Below, one piece after another: positions 9,031-17,267 of a stretch of 64,000 nt of DNA (its first letter is position 1; each line of letters opens with the position of its first letter). A model generated the notes under the pieces. The model ran no database searches and was not told the origin of the DNA. It was given only the letters and a program-made list of their open reading frames with translations. Source of the stretch: Erwinia rhapontici (GTDB taxonomy: Bacteria > Pseudomonadota > Gammaproteobacteria > Enterobacterales > Enterobacteriaceae); the NCBI RefSeq assembly GCF_012271765.1, contig NZ_VRKO01000012.1, positions 124,001 through 188,000 on the forward strand. Direction: 5' to 3'. The translations under genes were made by a program, and so were the position numbers.

Positions 9031-9055
9031 TTGGCTGTGCTCATATCCAGTAGCA

Positions 9056-9451
9056 TTAGTCTTCCCATGCATTATCAAGATAAAGAAACGATTTTTCTTT
9101 TCCGTAATTTTCTTTATCTTTAAAAGTAACGCCACCAAGACCACTGGAGTGTAGTCCCCAAGTGCCATATGCACCATCTTTGAACGTAACGGTACCAGAT
9201 GCTATACACGGGGAGTAATATTCATGCAGCCATTCACCGCTATAATCAGTCTCTTCAGCTTTAGAAAAATAATTGATAAGTTGTTCTGTCGTAGGGTTGA
9301 ATAATTCACACCACTTAGCATACCCATCTTTATCTTCAGCAAGGCCATCGTAATGCCCCCCTTCAATAACCTCAATGTGTTCTACTTGCCTGCCCTGTAC
9401 AGCTAGTGAAGTAGAACATAAAAAAATAATTAATATTTCTTTCATTCCCAT
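9056..9451 (-). CDS. Secreted putative immunity protein of amidase 2
   Basis: 131 residues with a signal peptide (MGMKEILIIFLCSTSLAVQG). It is a close paralog of the protein at 7395-7793: both share GHYDGLAEDKDGYAKWC and HSSGLGGVTF. The start codon overlaps the last ten bases of the amidase gene at 9442-10056. The role as periplasmic antidote is inferred from this coupling and the export signal. Confidence 0.72.
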   Translation of the reverse strand: MGMKEILIIFLCSTSLAVQGRQVEHIEVIEGGHYDGLAEDKDGYAKWCELFNPTTEQLINYFSKAEETDYSGEWLHEYYSPCIASGTVTFKDGAYGTWGLHSSGLGGVTFKDKENYGKEKSFLYLDNAWED

Positions 9452-10056
9452 TTTGCTGTGCTCGCTTCGGTTGTGTTTTTCCTTCCAATATCAGGATGTC
9501 GGTGAACCTCAGTCATGGGCACTTGAAATTGACGAGTCAGCTCTGACACCAGCCATTTAAGGGATCGATTTTGTTCATCAGTGACAGATTCGAAAACTTT
9601 TTTATTCTCAGGCCCAACAGCCATTCCAACGATTTCAATGCCTATACTGTCAGTATTATTTGGGAACCGGTCAGGGAAGTTCTTCCCTCTCTCTATATTG
9701 GATATTTCTTGAGAAATCTCTCTTTCCCAAAATCTTTGGGTATGTAATGCCAATAAGCGCACTTCAGTCGGTTGGCATACTTTCTGTAAAAAACATTTTG
9801 ACTGCACCAGACCAACATGCCAGGTCATTTTGAATAACGAAGCCGTTTGATAAACCTTGCCATCCTTGTCGATCAAAAAATGTGCACCGTTGGCCGATTT
9901 GTTGCCATAACTGTTAAAGGTGCTTTGAGCTGTCGGACTGGCAGTTTGATGCACCACAATACCATTAACGCTATCGAGAACCCCTCTCTCAATCGTTTTA
10001 AATATTTTTCGCTCAATGCGATCATCATAAATATAACCATCTTCATCGATATACAT
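9442..10056 (-). CDS. AmpD-like amidase, putative Hcp-associated T6SS effector (copy 2)
   Basis: 204 residues with the same amidase_2 fold and putative active-site residues as copy 1 (His36, His80, Glu141, His187, Lys193). The N-terminal ~80 residues are nearly identical to copy 1 and the middle has diverged. The start at 10056 follows AAAGGAG. It lies 22 bp after an intact hcp in the same direction, the usual arrangement for a cargo effector loaded through Hcp. In the recipient periplasm it would cleave the bond between MurNAc and L-Ala. Secretion by the type VI system is inferred; no structural tss genes are in the window. Confidence 0.82.
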   Translation of the reverse strand: MYIDEDGYIYDDRIERKIFKTIERGVLDSVNGIVVHQTASPTAQSTFNSYGNKSANGAHFLIDKDGKVYQTASLFKMTWHVGLVQSKCFLQKVCQPTEVRLLALHTQRFWEREISQEISNIERGKNFPDRFPNNTDSIGIEIVGMAVGPENKKVFESVTDEQNRSLKWLVSELTRQFQVPMTEVHRHPDIGRKNTTEASTAKWE

Positions 10057-10078
10057 TTTATACTCCTTTATAAATGTA

Positions 10079-10561
10079 CTAAATAATCGCGTTGGCTTTA
10101 ATGTCATAACCCATCGCTACCACACCCAGTTTATTTCCTTCTGCGCTCTGTGGTACGTATTCTAATTTCACTCTTGAAAAACTGAGGCCGACTCTTTCTA
10201 TCGGCATTGGCATGTGGTTCATACCCATCGGCTCTACGCTGGTAATAATCAGCTCTTGCAGGGTTATTGTTAAGAAGTCTAATGGAGAACCACCGGCTTT
10301 TCTGACGGTCAGAATAGCCTCCGGGATATGTTTTCCCGCAAGGCAATATTGAATGAGAGTGGTCGAGGATTTATCAATGTAATGTTTGAAATATAAATCG
10401 TGTACGGTTGATTTTCCCGAACCTCCGCCACTTCCCGAGTGCATATTCGCTGGCTGAGCGACTGACCAGTTCCATCTTAAAACCTCAATTTCCCCTTTAT
10501 GAGAATGATCGAGTGATTCGCCCTCAATACCATTGATTTTGATAAACATATCCTGAGCCAT
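10079..10561 (-). CDS. hcp: Type VI secretion tube protein Hcp
   Basis: 160 residues of the Hcp family. The N-terminus MAQDMFIKINGIEGES and WNWSVAQP match the usual Hcp start, and the protein ends MGYDIKANAII. Hcp hexamers stack into the tube that the type VI sheath expels, and small effectors can ride inside. ATG 10561 follows a strong AGGAGG; the frame opens upstream at 10645 without a ribosome site. It heads a three- to four-gene cargo operon. The core T6SS machinery is elsewhere, so this is an orphan hcp locus. Confidence 0.92.
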   Translation of the reverse strand: MAQDMFIKINGIEGESLDHSHKGEIEVLRWNWSVAQPANMHSGSGGGSGKSTVHDLYFKHYIDKSSTTLIQYCLAGKHIPEAILTVRKAGGSPLDFLTITLQELIITSVEPMGMNHMPMPIERVGLSFSRVKLEYVPQSAEGNKLGVVAMGYDIKANAII

Positions 10562-10730
10562 ACATCCTCCTTGTGGTGGGCATCCGGTTATAACGTGAAT
10601 CTTTCCTCTGTTTGGGTGCTGCGCGCATAACCTGACAGGCCCCATAACGAAATGGGGACCCTATCAGTTATCTGTGGCAACGTCAGTCATGGTTTTGCCT
10701 GGAATATCAGAAGTTCTGGTGCGATCGCAT

Positions 10731-11675
10731 TCAGGAGTGCGGTCGGGTTTTCCCGGCGGAAAAGGCGGTCATACTCACCCCGGCGAACACCAGAGCCAGA
10801 CCTGTCATAAACAGCCCTGATAGCGAGGTACCCAGAAAGACCACCGATGCCAGCGCGCCAATCAATGGTACGCCCAGCGTAAAGCTGGACATGGCAAACA
10901 CGCTGATGCGCCGCCCGTGTTCAGACGAGATGACAAAGCAGACTGAGGTGGCAACCGGGCCAATAAAGAACAGCAGCCAGAGAAGGCCGGAGCTGAAATG
11001 GATCGCCTCAACGGGGCCATCAAGTAAACGGGCAAAGAAAATCAGTGGAATGGTGGCAATCAGCATTTGCCAGGGGGCCAGTGATAGCGGCGTTGCCGTC
11101 CACTTATGGTGCTTCACATGGATAATCACCAGTGACCACGAGATGGCACCGGTAATCAGAAACGCACAGCCCATCACGGCGCCAGGTGCGGACCAGTTCA
11201 TTTCCAGCGGAGAGCAGATCAGCCCGATACCCACCAGCCCGGTTAACAGCGCAATGATCTGAATGAAAGATGGCGTATGGCGCAACAGCAGCCAGGAAGA
11301 GAGGATCCCCCACAGCGGCGTGGTATACGCCAGCAGTACTGCATGGCTGGTATCAGTGTATTGCATGGCGATCATCCCTAATCCGGTGAAGACCACCATC
11401 TGGAAAATGCCGATGCTAAGGATCACGGGCATATCGCTTTTGGCCGGCAGTTTCAGCTCTTTTTTAACCGCGACAAACAGAAACAGACAGGCTCCGGCGC
11501 TGCCGAAACGGATCGCCGCAAGCCATAACGGCGGCACATCGTTAAGCGCCATCTTGGTGGCAGGCCAGCTAAGCCCCCATAAAACCACCATCACCAGCAG
11601 CCACAAAACCGTGGTTTTCATTGAATGCTGCCCGGCATTCTGTACGGCTGTTTTCACGTTACTCATCATCATCAC
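10731..11675 (-). CDS. EamA/DMT-family inner-membrane transporter
   Basis: 314 residues with about ten hydrophobic segments arranged as two EamA repeats, a typical drug/metabolite exporter of the RhaT/YdcZ-like superfamily. The motif LPATKMAL-like GLSWPATKMALNDVPP near residues 34-49 and WGILSSWLLL are typical. It is transcribed away from an Lrp-type regulator 118 bp off, a common pairing for amino-acid efflux. The substrate is unknown. The exact start is uncertain because the ORF opens with four consecutive Met codons. Confidence 0.85.
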   Translation of the reverse strand: MMMMSNVKTAVQNAGQHSMKTTVLWLLVMVVLWGLSWPATKMALNDVPPLWLAAIRFGSAGACLFLFVAVKKELKLPAKSDMPVILSIGIFQMVVFTGLGMIAMQYTDTSHAVLLAYTTPLWGILSSWLLLRHTPSFIQIIALLTGLVGIGLICSPLEMNWSAPGAVMGCAFLITGAISWSLVIIHVKHHKWTATPLSLAPWQMLIATIPLIFFARLLDGPVEAIHFSSGLLWLLFFIGPVATSVCFVISSEHGRRISVFAMSSFTLGVPLIGALASVVFLGTSLSGLFMTGLALVFAGVSMTAFSAGKTRPHS

Positions 11676-11793
11676 TCACTGTGCATCGATGTGATGATTT
11701 TATTTTCCCGTTACAGGAAAAGCTGTTCTAATTACCCGCCATAACGCTAAAAAAAGAAACGGTTTCCGTCAAAACACAATTTACAGGTAAAAT

Positions 11794-12312
11794 ATGCCCC
11801 AAGACACGATTGAACTGGATGAAACCAGTCTGCGCATACTGGATCTGTTGCAGCAAAATGCGGATATCAGCAACGCTGAGCTGGCGGAACGCGTGGGCCT
11901 GTCCACCTCCCCCTGCTGGCGCAGAGTCACGGAAATGAAGGAAAAAGGCGTTTTAAGAGGCGCAGTGATGCTGGCCGATCCGCTGAGCCTTGGCCTGGCG
12001 GTGAACGTCTTTGTGCATGTCTCGCTGAAGCAGCAGGACAAAGTGTCACTGCGGCATTTCACCGATGCCATCAGCGAACGCCCGGAGGTCATGGAGTGCT
12101 ATCTGATGACCGGGGAGTCGGATTTTCTGCTGCGGGTGGTGGTGGAAAATCTGCAAAAATATCAGTTGCTGATGATGGATTGCCTGACGCAGATAGAGAG
12201 CGTATCCAGTATTCGTTCCAGCTTCGCCTTAAGCCAGGTGAAATACACCACCGCCCTGCCAACGCAGCATCTCAGAACGTCACCAGGGCGATCGGCGGCG
12301 TCTTCTCGTTAA
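11794..12312 (+). CDS. Lrp/AsnC-family transcriptional regulator
   Basis: 172 residues. An N-terminal winged helix-turn-helix (ISNAELAERVGLSTSPCWRRV, about 29-50) is followed by the RAM/AsnC ligand domain (VFVHVSLKQQ and CYLMTGESDFLLRVVV). The arginine/serine-rich last 15 residues are a non-conserved tail. Divergent placement next to the EamA exporter suggests it senses an amino acid and controls that exporter; this is inference. The gene ends before a shared terminator with the GlxA-type regulator opposite. Confidence 0.9.
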   Translation: MPQDTIELDETSLRILDLLQQNADISNAELAERVGLSTSPCWRRVTEMKEKGVLRGAVMLADPLSLGLAVNVFVHVSLKQQDKVSLRHFTDAISERPEVMECYLMTGESDFLLRVVVENLQKYQLLMMDCLTQIESVSSIRSSFALSQVKYTTALPTQHLRTSPGRSAASSR

Positions 12313-12386
12313 GGGGGCTTGATAACCTGGTCGCGCATAAGTCAGAGGTTCCCCAGTACCAAGAAAGTCGAATTTTCTTCGTACTG

Positions 12387-12422
12387 ACGTTAAAATGGGC
12401 GGAAAATCGCCCCTTTTAACGT
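12387..12422. terminator. Bidirectional rho-independent terminator
   Basis: ACGTTAAAATGGGC-G pairs with CGCCCCTTTTAACGT around a short loop, with one bulge. It lies between the convergent Lrp-type and GlxA-type regulator genes and gives U-runs either way. Confidence 0.8.
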
Positions 12423-12428
12423 CCTGTT

Positions 12429-13382
12429 TTATTCCGTGAGACGAAATGTTTTACGCCACTCACTCGGGCTGACGCCGAATTTTTCGCGAAACAATTGTCG
12501 AAAGGTCACAGCGGACTGAAATCCTACCTGCCCGGCCACCTGTTCTACAGGCATCGCCAGCGTTTCAAGGAGTTCCTGGCTACGATAGAGTCGCGCCACG
12601 GTTAGCCATTCGACCACGGACATACCGGTGGCTTTATTAAAATGCCGGGTTAACGTCCTGCGGCTCATTGACGCCCTGTTAGCCAAAGAATCAAGATCGT
12701 GGGGTAACTGAAGGTTCCTTTGCATATAGTCGAGTAGCATATTCATTCTGTTATCTGTCGTATTGTGCGGGATTGACTGTTCAATGAACTGAGCCTGGCC
12801 ACCGTCACGATGCGGAGGCGTCACCATTCTCCTTGCGATCTGATTCGCGATCTGGCTTCCCAAACGCTGCCGAATAACGTGCAGGCAACAGTCCAACGCG
12901 GCAGCGGTCCCTGCAGAAGTGATCAGGCCGTCGTCTTCCACATAAAGCGCATTCACATTCAAATGAACGTTCGGGAATAATGTGCGGAAAATCGCTTCAT
13001 ATTCCCAGTGTGTCGCGGCCTGGCGCCCATCAAGCAGCCCGGCATAAGCCAGTACAAACGTCCCCAGACATAATCCCACAATCTGGCTGCCCCCTGCTCT
13101 CGCCTTGACCAGGGCATCAAGCAACGGCTGCGGCGGGCGTTTCTCAACCTGGTTCCAGAAGGGCACGATAACAATATCCACCTGCGCCAGCGCATCAAAC
13201 CCGTGGTCCGCCTGGATTGCGGTTGCTTCTTTTGACCAGATGAGTCCCGGCGTCTCGGTACAGATAAGGCGTGTAAACAGCGTGTCATCTGTCGTGGCAT
13301 CCCCAAACAGAATCAGTGGAACTGACACGTGAAAGGTGCTGAACCCTTCAGTAACAACAATCGCAACCGATGCCACAGACAT
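12429..13382 (-). CDS. GlxA-type transcriptional regulator (DJ-1/PfpI plus AraC HTH)
   Basis: 317 residues. The N-terminal class I glutamine-amidotransferase-like/DJ-1 domain (about 1-190, GLCLGTFVLAYAGLLDG with the nucleophile-elbow Cys) is followed by a C-terminal AraC-type double helix-turn-helix (MSRRTLTRHFNKATGMS and GFQSAVTFRQLFREKFGVSPSEWR). Such proteins are activators of catabolic or stress genes. ATG 13382 follows GGGAG at a good distance; the frame extends upstream to 13478 into the previous gene. It lies 28 bp after an MBL-fold hydrolase gene in the same direction and is probably in one operon with it. Confidence 0.88.
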   Translation of the reverse strand: MSVASVAIVVTEGFSTFHVSVPLILFGDATTDDTLFTRLICTETPGLIWSKEATAIQADHGFDALAQVDIVIVPFWNQVEKRPPQPLLDALVKARAGGSQIVGLCLGTFVLAYAGLLDGRQAATHWEYEAIFRTLFPNVHLNVNALYVEDDGLITSAGTAAALDCCLHVIRQRLGSQIANQIARRMVTPPHRDGGQAQFIEQSIPHNTTDNRMNMLLDYMQRNLQLPHDLDSLANRASMSRRTLTRHFNKATGMSVVEWLTVARLYRSQELLETLAMPVEQVAGQVGFQSAVTFRQLFREKFGVSPSEWRKTFRLTE

Positions 13383-13410
13383 ACAACACTCCCGGACTGA
13401 TTTGAGGATA

Positions 13411-14187
13411 TTAGAACGTGACTGACTCTCCGTCTGCAGGTGCGCTGACAAAATCCTCCAGATGATTAATCCGTGCATACTCCAGCAACGCCTGGCGAGT
13501 CACCAGGCAATGATTGATGGCTTCCATATGGGTAGCAACAATCTGGGCTTCTGGCAGCACAAGATGGGCTTTCAGGACATCTTCTTTACCGAAGATAATC
13601 GAACCATATCCCAGAACATGCGCCCAGCCCGTGTTCATTATCACTACGCCGGGCAGATATTTACGCATATTATCCTCAACGGCATCGATCCAGATGGAGT
13701 CACCCACCAGATAAAGTGATTTCTCATCCGGGTGCTGAAACACAATCCCACTGGACTCTCCAAGTCGCTCCGCTAATTGAGGGTTGGCATAAGCCTCATC
13801 AGACCCATGCTGGCAGCGGGTCTTGATGAGCGATATGTCGCCAAACTGACTGGTTTCAGCCAGCACCACCAGGTTACTGAACCCTTGCGATCGCAGAAGC
13901 TGTTCATCACTGTCATTTTGCACAAAAATCAGCTTCTCTTTTGGAATGAGCGCCACGGCTGCTTCGTCCCAATGATCCTGATGCGTATGGGTAACAATGA
14001 TGGCGTCAACGTCCAGTAATACTGGCACATCGAAGGGCAGCTCAACCATCGGATTACGGATTTCTGAGCGGACAGTGCCTGGAAACCCCGGCCATGCCTC
14101 TTTTTTGGATAGCATGGGATCGATTAGAAACGTCTTTCCTGCATAAACAATCCGTTGAGTCGCATTGCGCACCTGAGTAATTTTCAT
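13411..14187 (-). CDS. MBL-fold metal-dependent hydrolase (UlaG-like)
   Basis: 258 residues of the metallo-beta-lactamase superfamily. The metal motif THTHQDHWD (about 66-74) supplies the HxHxDH ligands; DPMLSKK near the N-terminus, a later VGDSIW Asp and ATHMEAINH are the further ligands of the L-ascorbate-6-phosphate lactonase-like (UlaG) group. The true substrate is unknown. It is followed by the GlxA-type regulator, which may control it. Confidence 0.82.
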   Translation of the reverse strand: MKITQVRNATQRIVYAGKTFLIDPMLSKKEAWPGFPGTVRSEIRNPMVELPFDVPVLLDVDAIIVTHTHQDHWDEAAVALIPKEKLIFVQNDSDEQLLRSQGFSNLVVLAETSQFGDISLIKTRCQHGSDEAYANPQLAERLGESSGIVFQHPDEKSLYLVGDSIWIDAVEDNMRKYLPGVVIMNTGWAHVLGYGSIIFGKEDVLKAHLVLPEAQIVATHMEAINHCLVTRQALLEYARINHLEDFVSAPADGESVTF

Positions 14188-14400
14188 CGATATTCACCTT
14201 AATGTTATGCCTGTTGGCAGTGCCGGTGCTTAACCTGGCCCGAAAAACATTATCGATGATATCAGGACAGTCAGCGATCCCCCTTCAGGCCATATTGCGA
14301 TGGGATCGGGTCAACATCACTATCAAACCACTGATCTAACAACAAACACACACCGTGTTTCAGGTGGTGTCAAAAAAATAACAATGATTCTATAAAAGAA

Positions 14401-14419
14401 AATGATTATCATAATCATT
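14401..14419. promoter_or_regulatory. Fur box upstream of fhuE
   Basis: AATGATTATCATAATCATT is a perfect 19-bp palindrome matching the Fur consensus. It lies 111 bp upstream of the fhuE start, so iron repression of the receptor is expected. Confidence 0.9.
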
Positions 14420-14529
14420 AGTATTGAACTTTAGCTGCGCCACCCTGTCTCGGGGCCATCTGGCCCGTGACTGACCGATAAAAAATGGCCACGCTTTTTG
14501 TTATTCCCTATTTCGCACAAGGAAAAACC

Positions 14530-16716
14530 ATGTCTTCCCGCACCTTCTCATCCCACACCAGGGGAATGGGCTCGCCTCTGCGCGTGCCGGGCCAAAAAAC
14601 GACGTTGTCCGTTTCACTGCTGGCGCTGATGATCCATGCGCTGGTTAACCCGGCCATGGCGCAGGAAGCCGCCTCCCCGCAGGAAATGGTGGTGGATGCC
14701 ACTGCAGATGACACCGCCGCCAGCGAGAAGCAGGATTACACAGTCAAAACCACCCGCGCCGGCACCAAAATGCTGATGACCCCGCGCGATGTCCCGCAGT
14801 CATTAAGCGTCGTCACCGAGCAGCGAATGCTGGATCAAAATCTGCAAACCGTGGGCGAGGTGCTGGATAACACCACCGGGATCGCCACCCAGCTGGTTGA
14901 CAGCGAACGCTCCTCTTACTTCTCTCGCGGTTTCCAGATCACCAACTACACCTTCGATGATATCCCTACCTCAGCGGCAGATAACTGGAACTACGGCGAT
15001 GCCGGAGAAGACACCGCCATCTATGACCGCATCGAAGTCGTGCGCGGCGCAACCGGGCTGATGAGCGGTGCGGGCAGCCCGTCGGCGTCGGTCAATATGG
15101 TACGCAAACATGCCGACAGCAAGACCGTGACCGGCAATCTGAGCGCCAGCTATGGCCGCTGGAACACCCAGCGTTACGTGGCCGACCTCTCTGCCCCGCT
15201 GAATGAAGAAGGCACCGTGCGTGGCCGCGTTATCGCCGGTTATCAGGATCAGGACGGCTGGCTGGATCGCTACCATAAAAGCAAAAAGTTCCTCTACGGC
15301 GTGCTGGATGCCGATGTGACCGACAACACCACGGTGTCGCTCGGCTACGACTATCAGGAGAGCAACACCGGCAACCCGACCTGGGGTGGATTGCCGACCT
15401 GGTACAGCAACGGTTCGCGCACCCATTACAGCCGCAACCTCAATCCGTCGGCCGACTGGACGCGTTACAGCCTCGACTCGCGTAAGGTTTTTGCCAACGT
15501 CAAACATGACTTTGATAATGGCTGGACCTTCCGCGTCAATGCCACGCACGCTGAGCAGACTTTTGCTGACAAGCTGCTGTATGTGATGGAGTTCCCCGAT
15601 GCGGTTACCGGGACCGGGGTCAGCGGCTATGGCAGTCTGGATCGCGGTAAGCGCACGCAGGAATCCATTGATACCTATGCCAGCGGTCCGTTTGAACTGC
15701 TGGGGCGTAACCATGAGTTGATGGCCGGCGTCAGCTACAGCCGCCAGCATAACCAGACCTACAGCGTGGACGGTGCATTGGATTATGCGCAGATGGGCAG
15801 TTTTGATAATAACTGGAACGGCAACGTTCAGGAGCCCGAATGGGGTGACTGGTATCTGAATGCCGATGACGTGATCCGCCAGAAATCGGCCTACACCGCC
15901 GCGCGCTTCTCGCTGGCCGACCCACTGTCGCTGATCCTCGGCGCACGTTACACCCAGTGGAGCACCGTTGGCAGCAGTGGCAACATGAACAAAAATAACA
16001 TCACGCCATACGGTGGCCTGGTATATGACATCGATGACACCTGGTCGGCTTACGCCAGCTACACCTCGATCTTCCAGCCACAGACCTACCGCAGTACTGA
16101 TGGTGCTTATCTGTCGCCAGTGACCGGGAAAAACTATGAAACCGGCCTGAAGTCTGACTGGTTTGATGGGCGTCTGACCGCCACCTTTGCGGTATTCCGT
16201 ATTGAGCAGGAGAACGTGGGTCAGGAACTCAGCGGCACGTTTGTGAATGGCTCCAGCGAGCAGGCGTATGTTGCGGCTAAAGGCGCGGTCAGTAAAGGCG
16301 CGGAGTTTGAGCTGAACGGTGCCGTCACCGACAACCTGCAAATGACCTTCGGGGCAACGCGCTATGTGGCGCGAGATACCTCCGGCCGTTTCAACAGCAA
16401 TATGCCGCAGACCTCATTTAAACTCTTCTCCCGCTATCGTTTACCGATGTTGCAGGACCTGACCATCGGCGGCGGGCTTAACTGGCAGAACCGCACCTTC
16501 CAGGATGCCACCGGCCCGGATGGTGAAGTGCAGCGCGTCTACCAGGGCAGCTATCCACTGGCCAACCTGTTTGCCCGCTACCAGTTCACCAAACAATTGG
16601 CGGTACAGGCCAACGTCGATAACCTCTTTGACCGCTCTTATTACTCATGGGGCAGCGATTATGTGGTTTACGGCGAACCGCGTAGCTACTCGGTCAACCT
16701 GTCGTACGCCTTCTGA
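14530..16716 (+). CDS. fhuE: TonB-dependent ferric siderophore receptor, FhuE-like
   Basis: 728 residues. FhuE carries ferric coprogen, ferrioxamine or rhodotorulic acid across the outer membrane using TonB. Visible are a long signal peptide ending near AMAQEA, a TonB box (EMVVDA), a plug domain (VPQSLSVVTEQRM, VVRGATGLMSGAGSPSASVNMVRKHA) and a 22-strand barrel with NVDNLFDRSYY and the C-terminal aromatic LSYAF. It aligns along its whole length with E. coli FhuE. ATG 14530 follows AAGGAA; the frame extends to 14485 without support. A Fur box lies upstream. It stands alone, with no siderophore biosynthesis nearby, so it probably steals foreign siderophores. Confidence 0.92.
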   Translation: MSSRTFSSHTRGMGSPLRVPGQKTTLSVSLLALMIHALVNPAMAQEAASPQEMVVDATADDTAASEKQDYTVKTTRAGTKMLMTPRDVPQSLSVVTEQRMLDQNLQTVGEVLDNTTGIATQLVDSERSSYFSRGFQITNYTFDDIPTSAADNWNYGDAGEDTAIYDRIEVVRGATGLMSGAGSPSASVNMVRKHADSKTVTGNLSASYGRWNTQRYVADLSAPLNEEGTVRGRVIAGYQDQDGWLDRYHKSKKFLYGVLDADVTDNTTVSLGYDYQESNTGNPTWGGLPTWYSNGSRTHYSRNLNPSADWTRYSLDSRKVFANVKHDFDNGWTFRVNATHAEQTFADKLLYVMEFPDAVTGTGVSGYGSLDRGKRTQESIDTYASGPFELLGRNHELMAGVSYSRQHNQTYSVDGALDYAQMGSFDNNWNGNVQEPEWGDWYLNADDVIRQKSAYTAARFSLADPLSLILGARYTQWSTVGSSGNMNKNNITPYGGLVYDIDDTWSAYASYTSIFQPQTYRSTDGAYLSPVTGKNYETGLKSDWFDGRLTATFAVFRIEQENVGQELSGTFVNGSSEQAYVAAKGAVSKGAEFELNGAVTDNLQMTFGATRYVARDTSGRFNSNMPQTSFKLFSRYRLPMLQDLTIGGGLNWQNRTFQDATGPDGEVQRVYQGSYPLANLFARYQFTKQLAVQANVDNLFDRSYYSWGSDYVVYGEPRSYSVNLSYAF

Positions 16717-16723
16717 TAAAAAA

Positions 16724-16746
16724 AGCCCCGGCACGATGCCGGGGCT
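16724..16746. terminator. Terminator hairpin after fhuE
   Basis: AGCCCCGGCA-cga-TGCCGGGGCT is a perfect ten-bp stem. The A-run lies on the left, so it would act best for leftward transcripts such as the small gene at 16824-17000, but it can also stop fhuE. Confidence 0.75.
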
Positions 16747-16823
16747 GATCATACAGACAAGACGATTACTGCATAAATGAGAACTGCGTGGTGATACTGG
16801 AAGAGATTGGCTGACGCGGTTGA

Positions 16824-17000
16824 TCAGTTTTTTTTAGAGAAAAAAATCCTGACAGTACCGACTGCAACGATGGTTAAAAGACTACTTAAAAACCAATAAT
16901 CCGGCACAACAAAATAGTAAAAAACAAACAAGAAAATAACCACCATATTCACGATCAAATCAGACGCTGTATCCTTTATGAAATATAACAATGCTTTCAT
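16824..17000 (-). CDS. 58-residue putative membrane protein
   Basis: An AT-rich small gene with ATG at 17000, preceded by AAAAAGGAAAT, and TGA at 16824. The product begins MKALLYFIKDTASD and has two hydrophobic stretches (about 15-35 and 37-52) and a basic end (FSKKN). It therefore looks like a two-segment inner-membrane protein. I do not recognise the family. Support is the ribosome site, uninterrupted hydrophobic coding sense and location just before a terminator hairpin. It lies in the otherwise empty 545-bp gap between fhuE and the sfnB-like gene. Confidence 0.6.
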   Translation of the reverse strand: MKALLYFIKDTASDLIVNMVVIFLFVFYYFVVPDYWFLSSLLTIVAVGTVRIFFSKKN

Positions 17001-17267
17001 TTTTATTTATTTCCTTTTTAGCTACTGTCAAACTATCACAAACCAAATAACCAATAAAAAACAAAGAGTAAAATCATAAAATATCCAATAACGTTGGCGA
17101 TAAAACTCAACTGTCGCCTTAAACTACGCTATTCCCGTTTCCCAACCCGCGCCTTATCAGCGCGGTAACAATCGATGCGATGAATCCTTATAACCGACGT
17201 GAACACAGTGTGACAGGATGGAGTTATCCGCGCCAATGCGCCCTGTCACCGTCATTAAGGAGTGCCT

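Noticed and set aside
14971-16341. 456-codon minus-strand frame opposite fhuE
   Set aside because: fhuE is secure over this stretch; the opposite frame shows no recognisable domain and no start signal.
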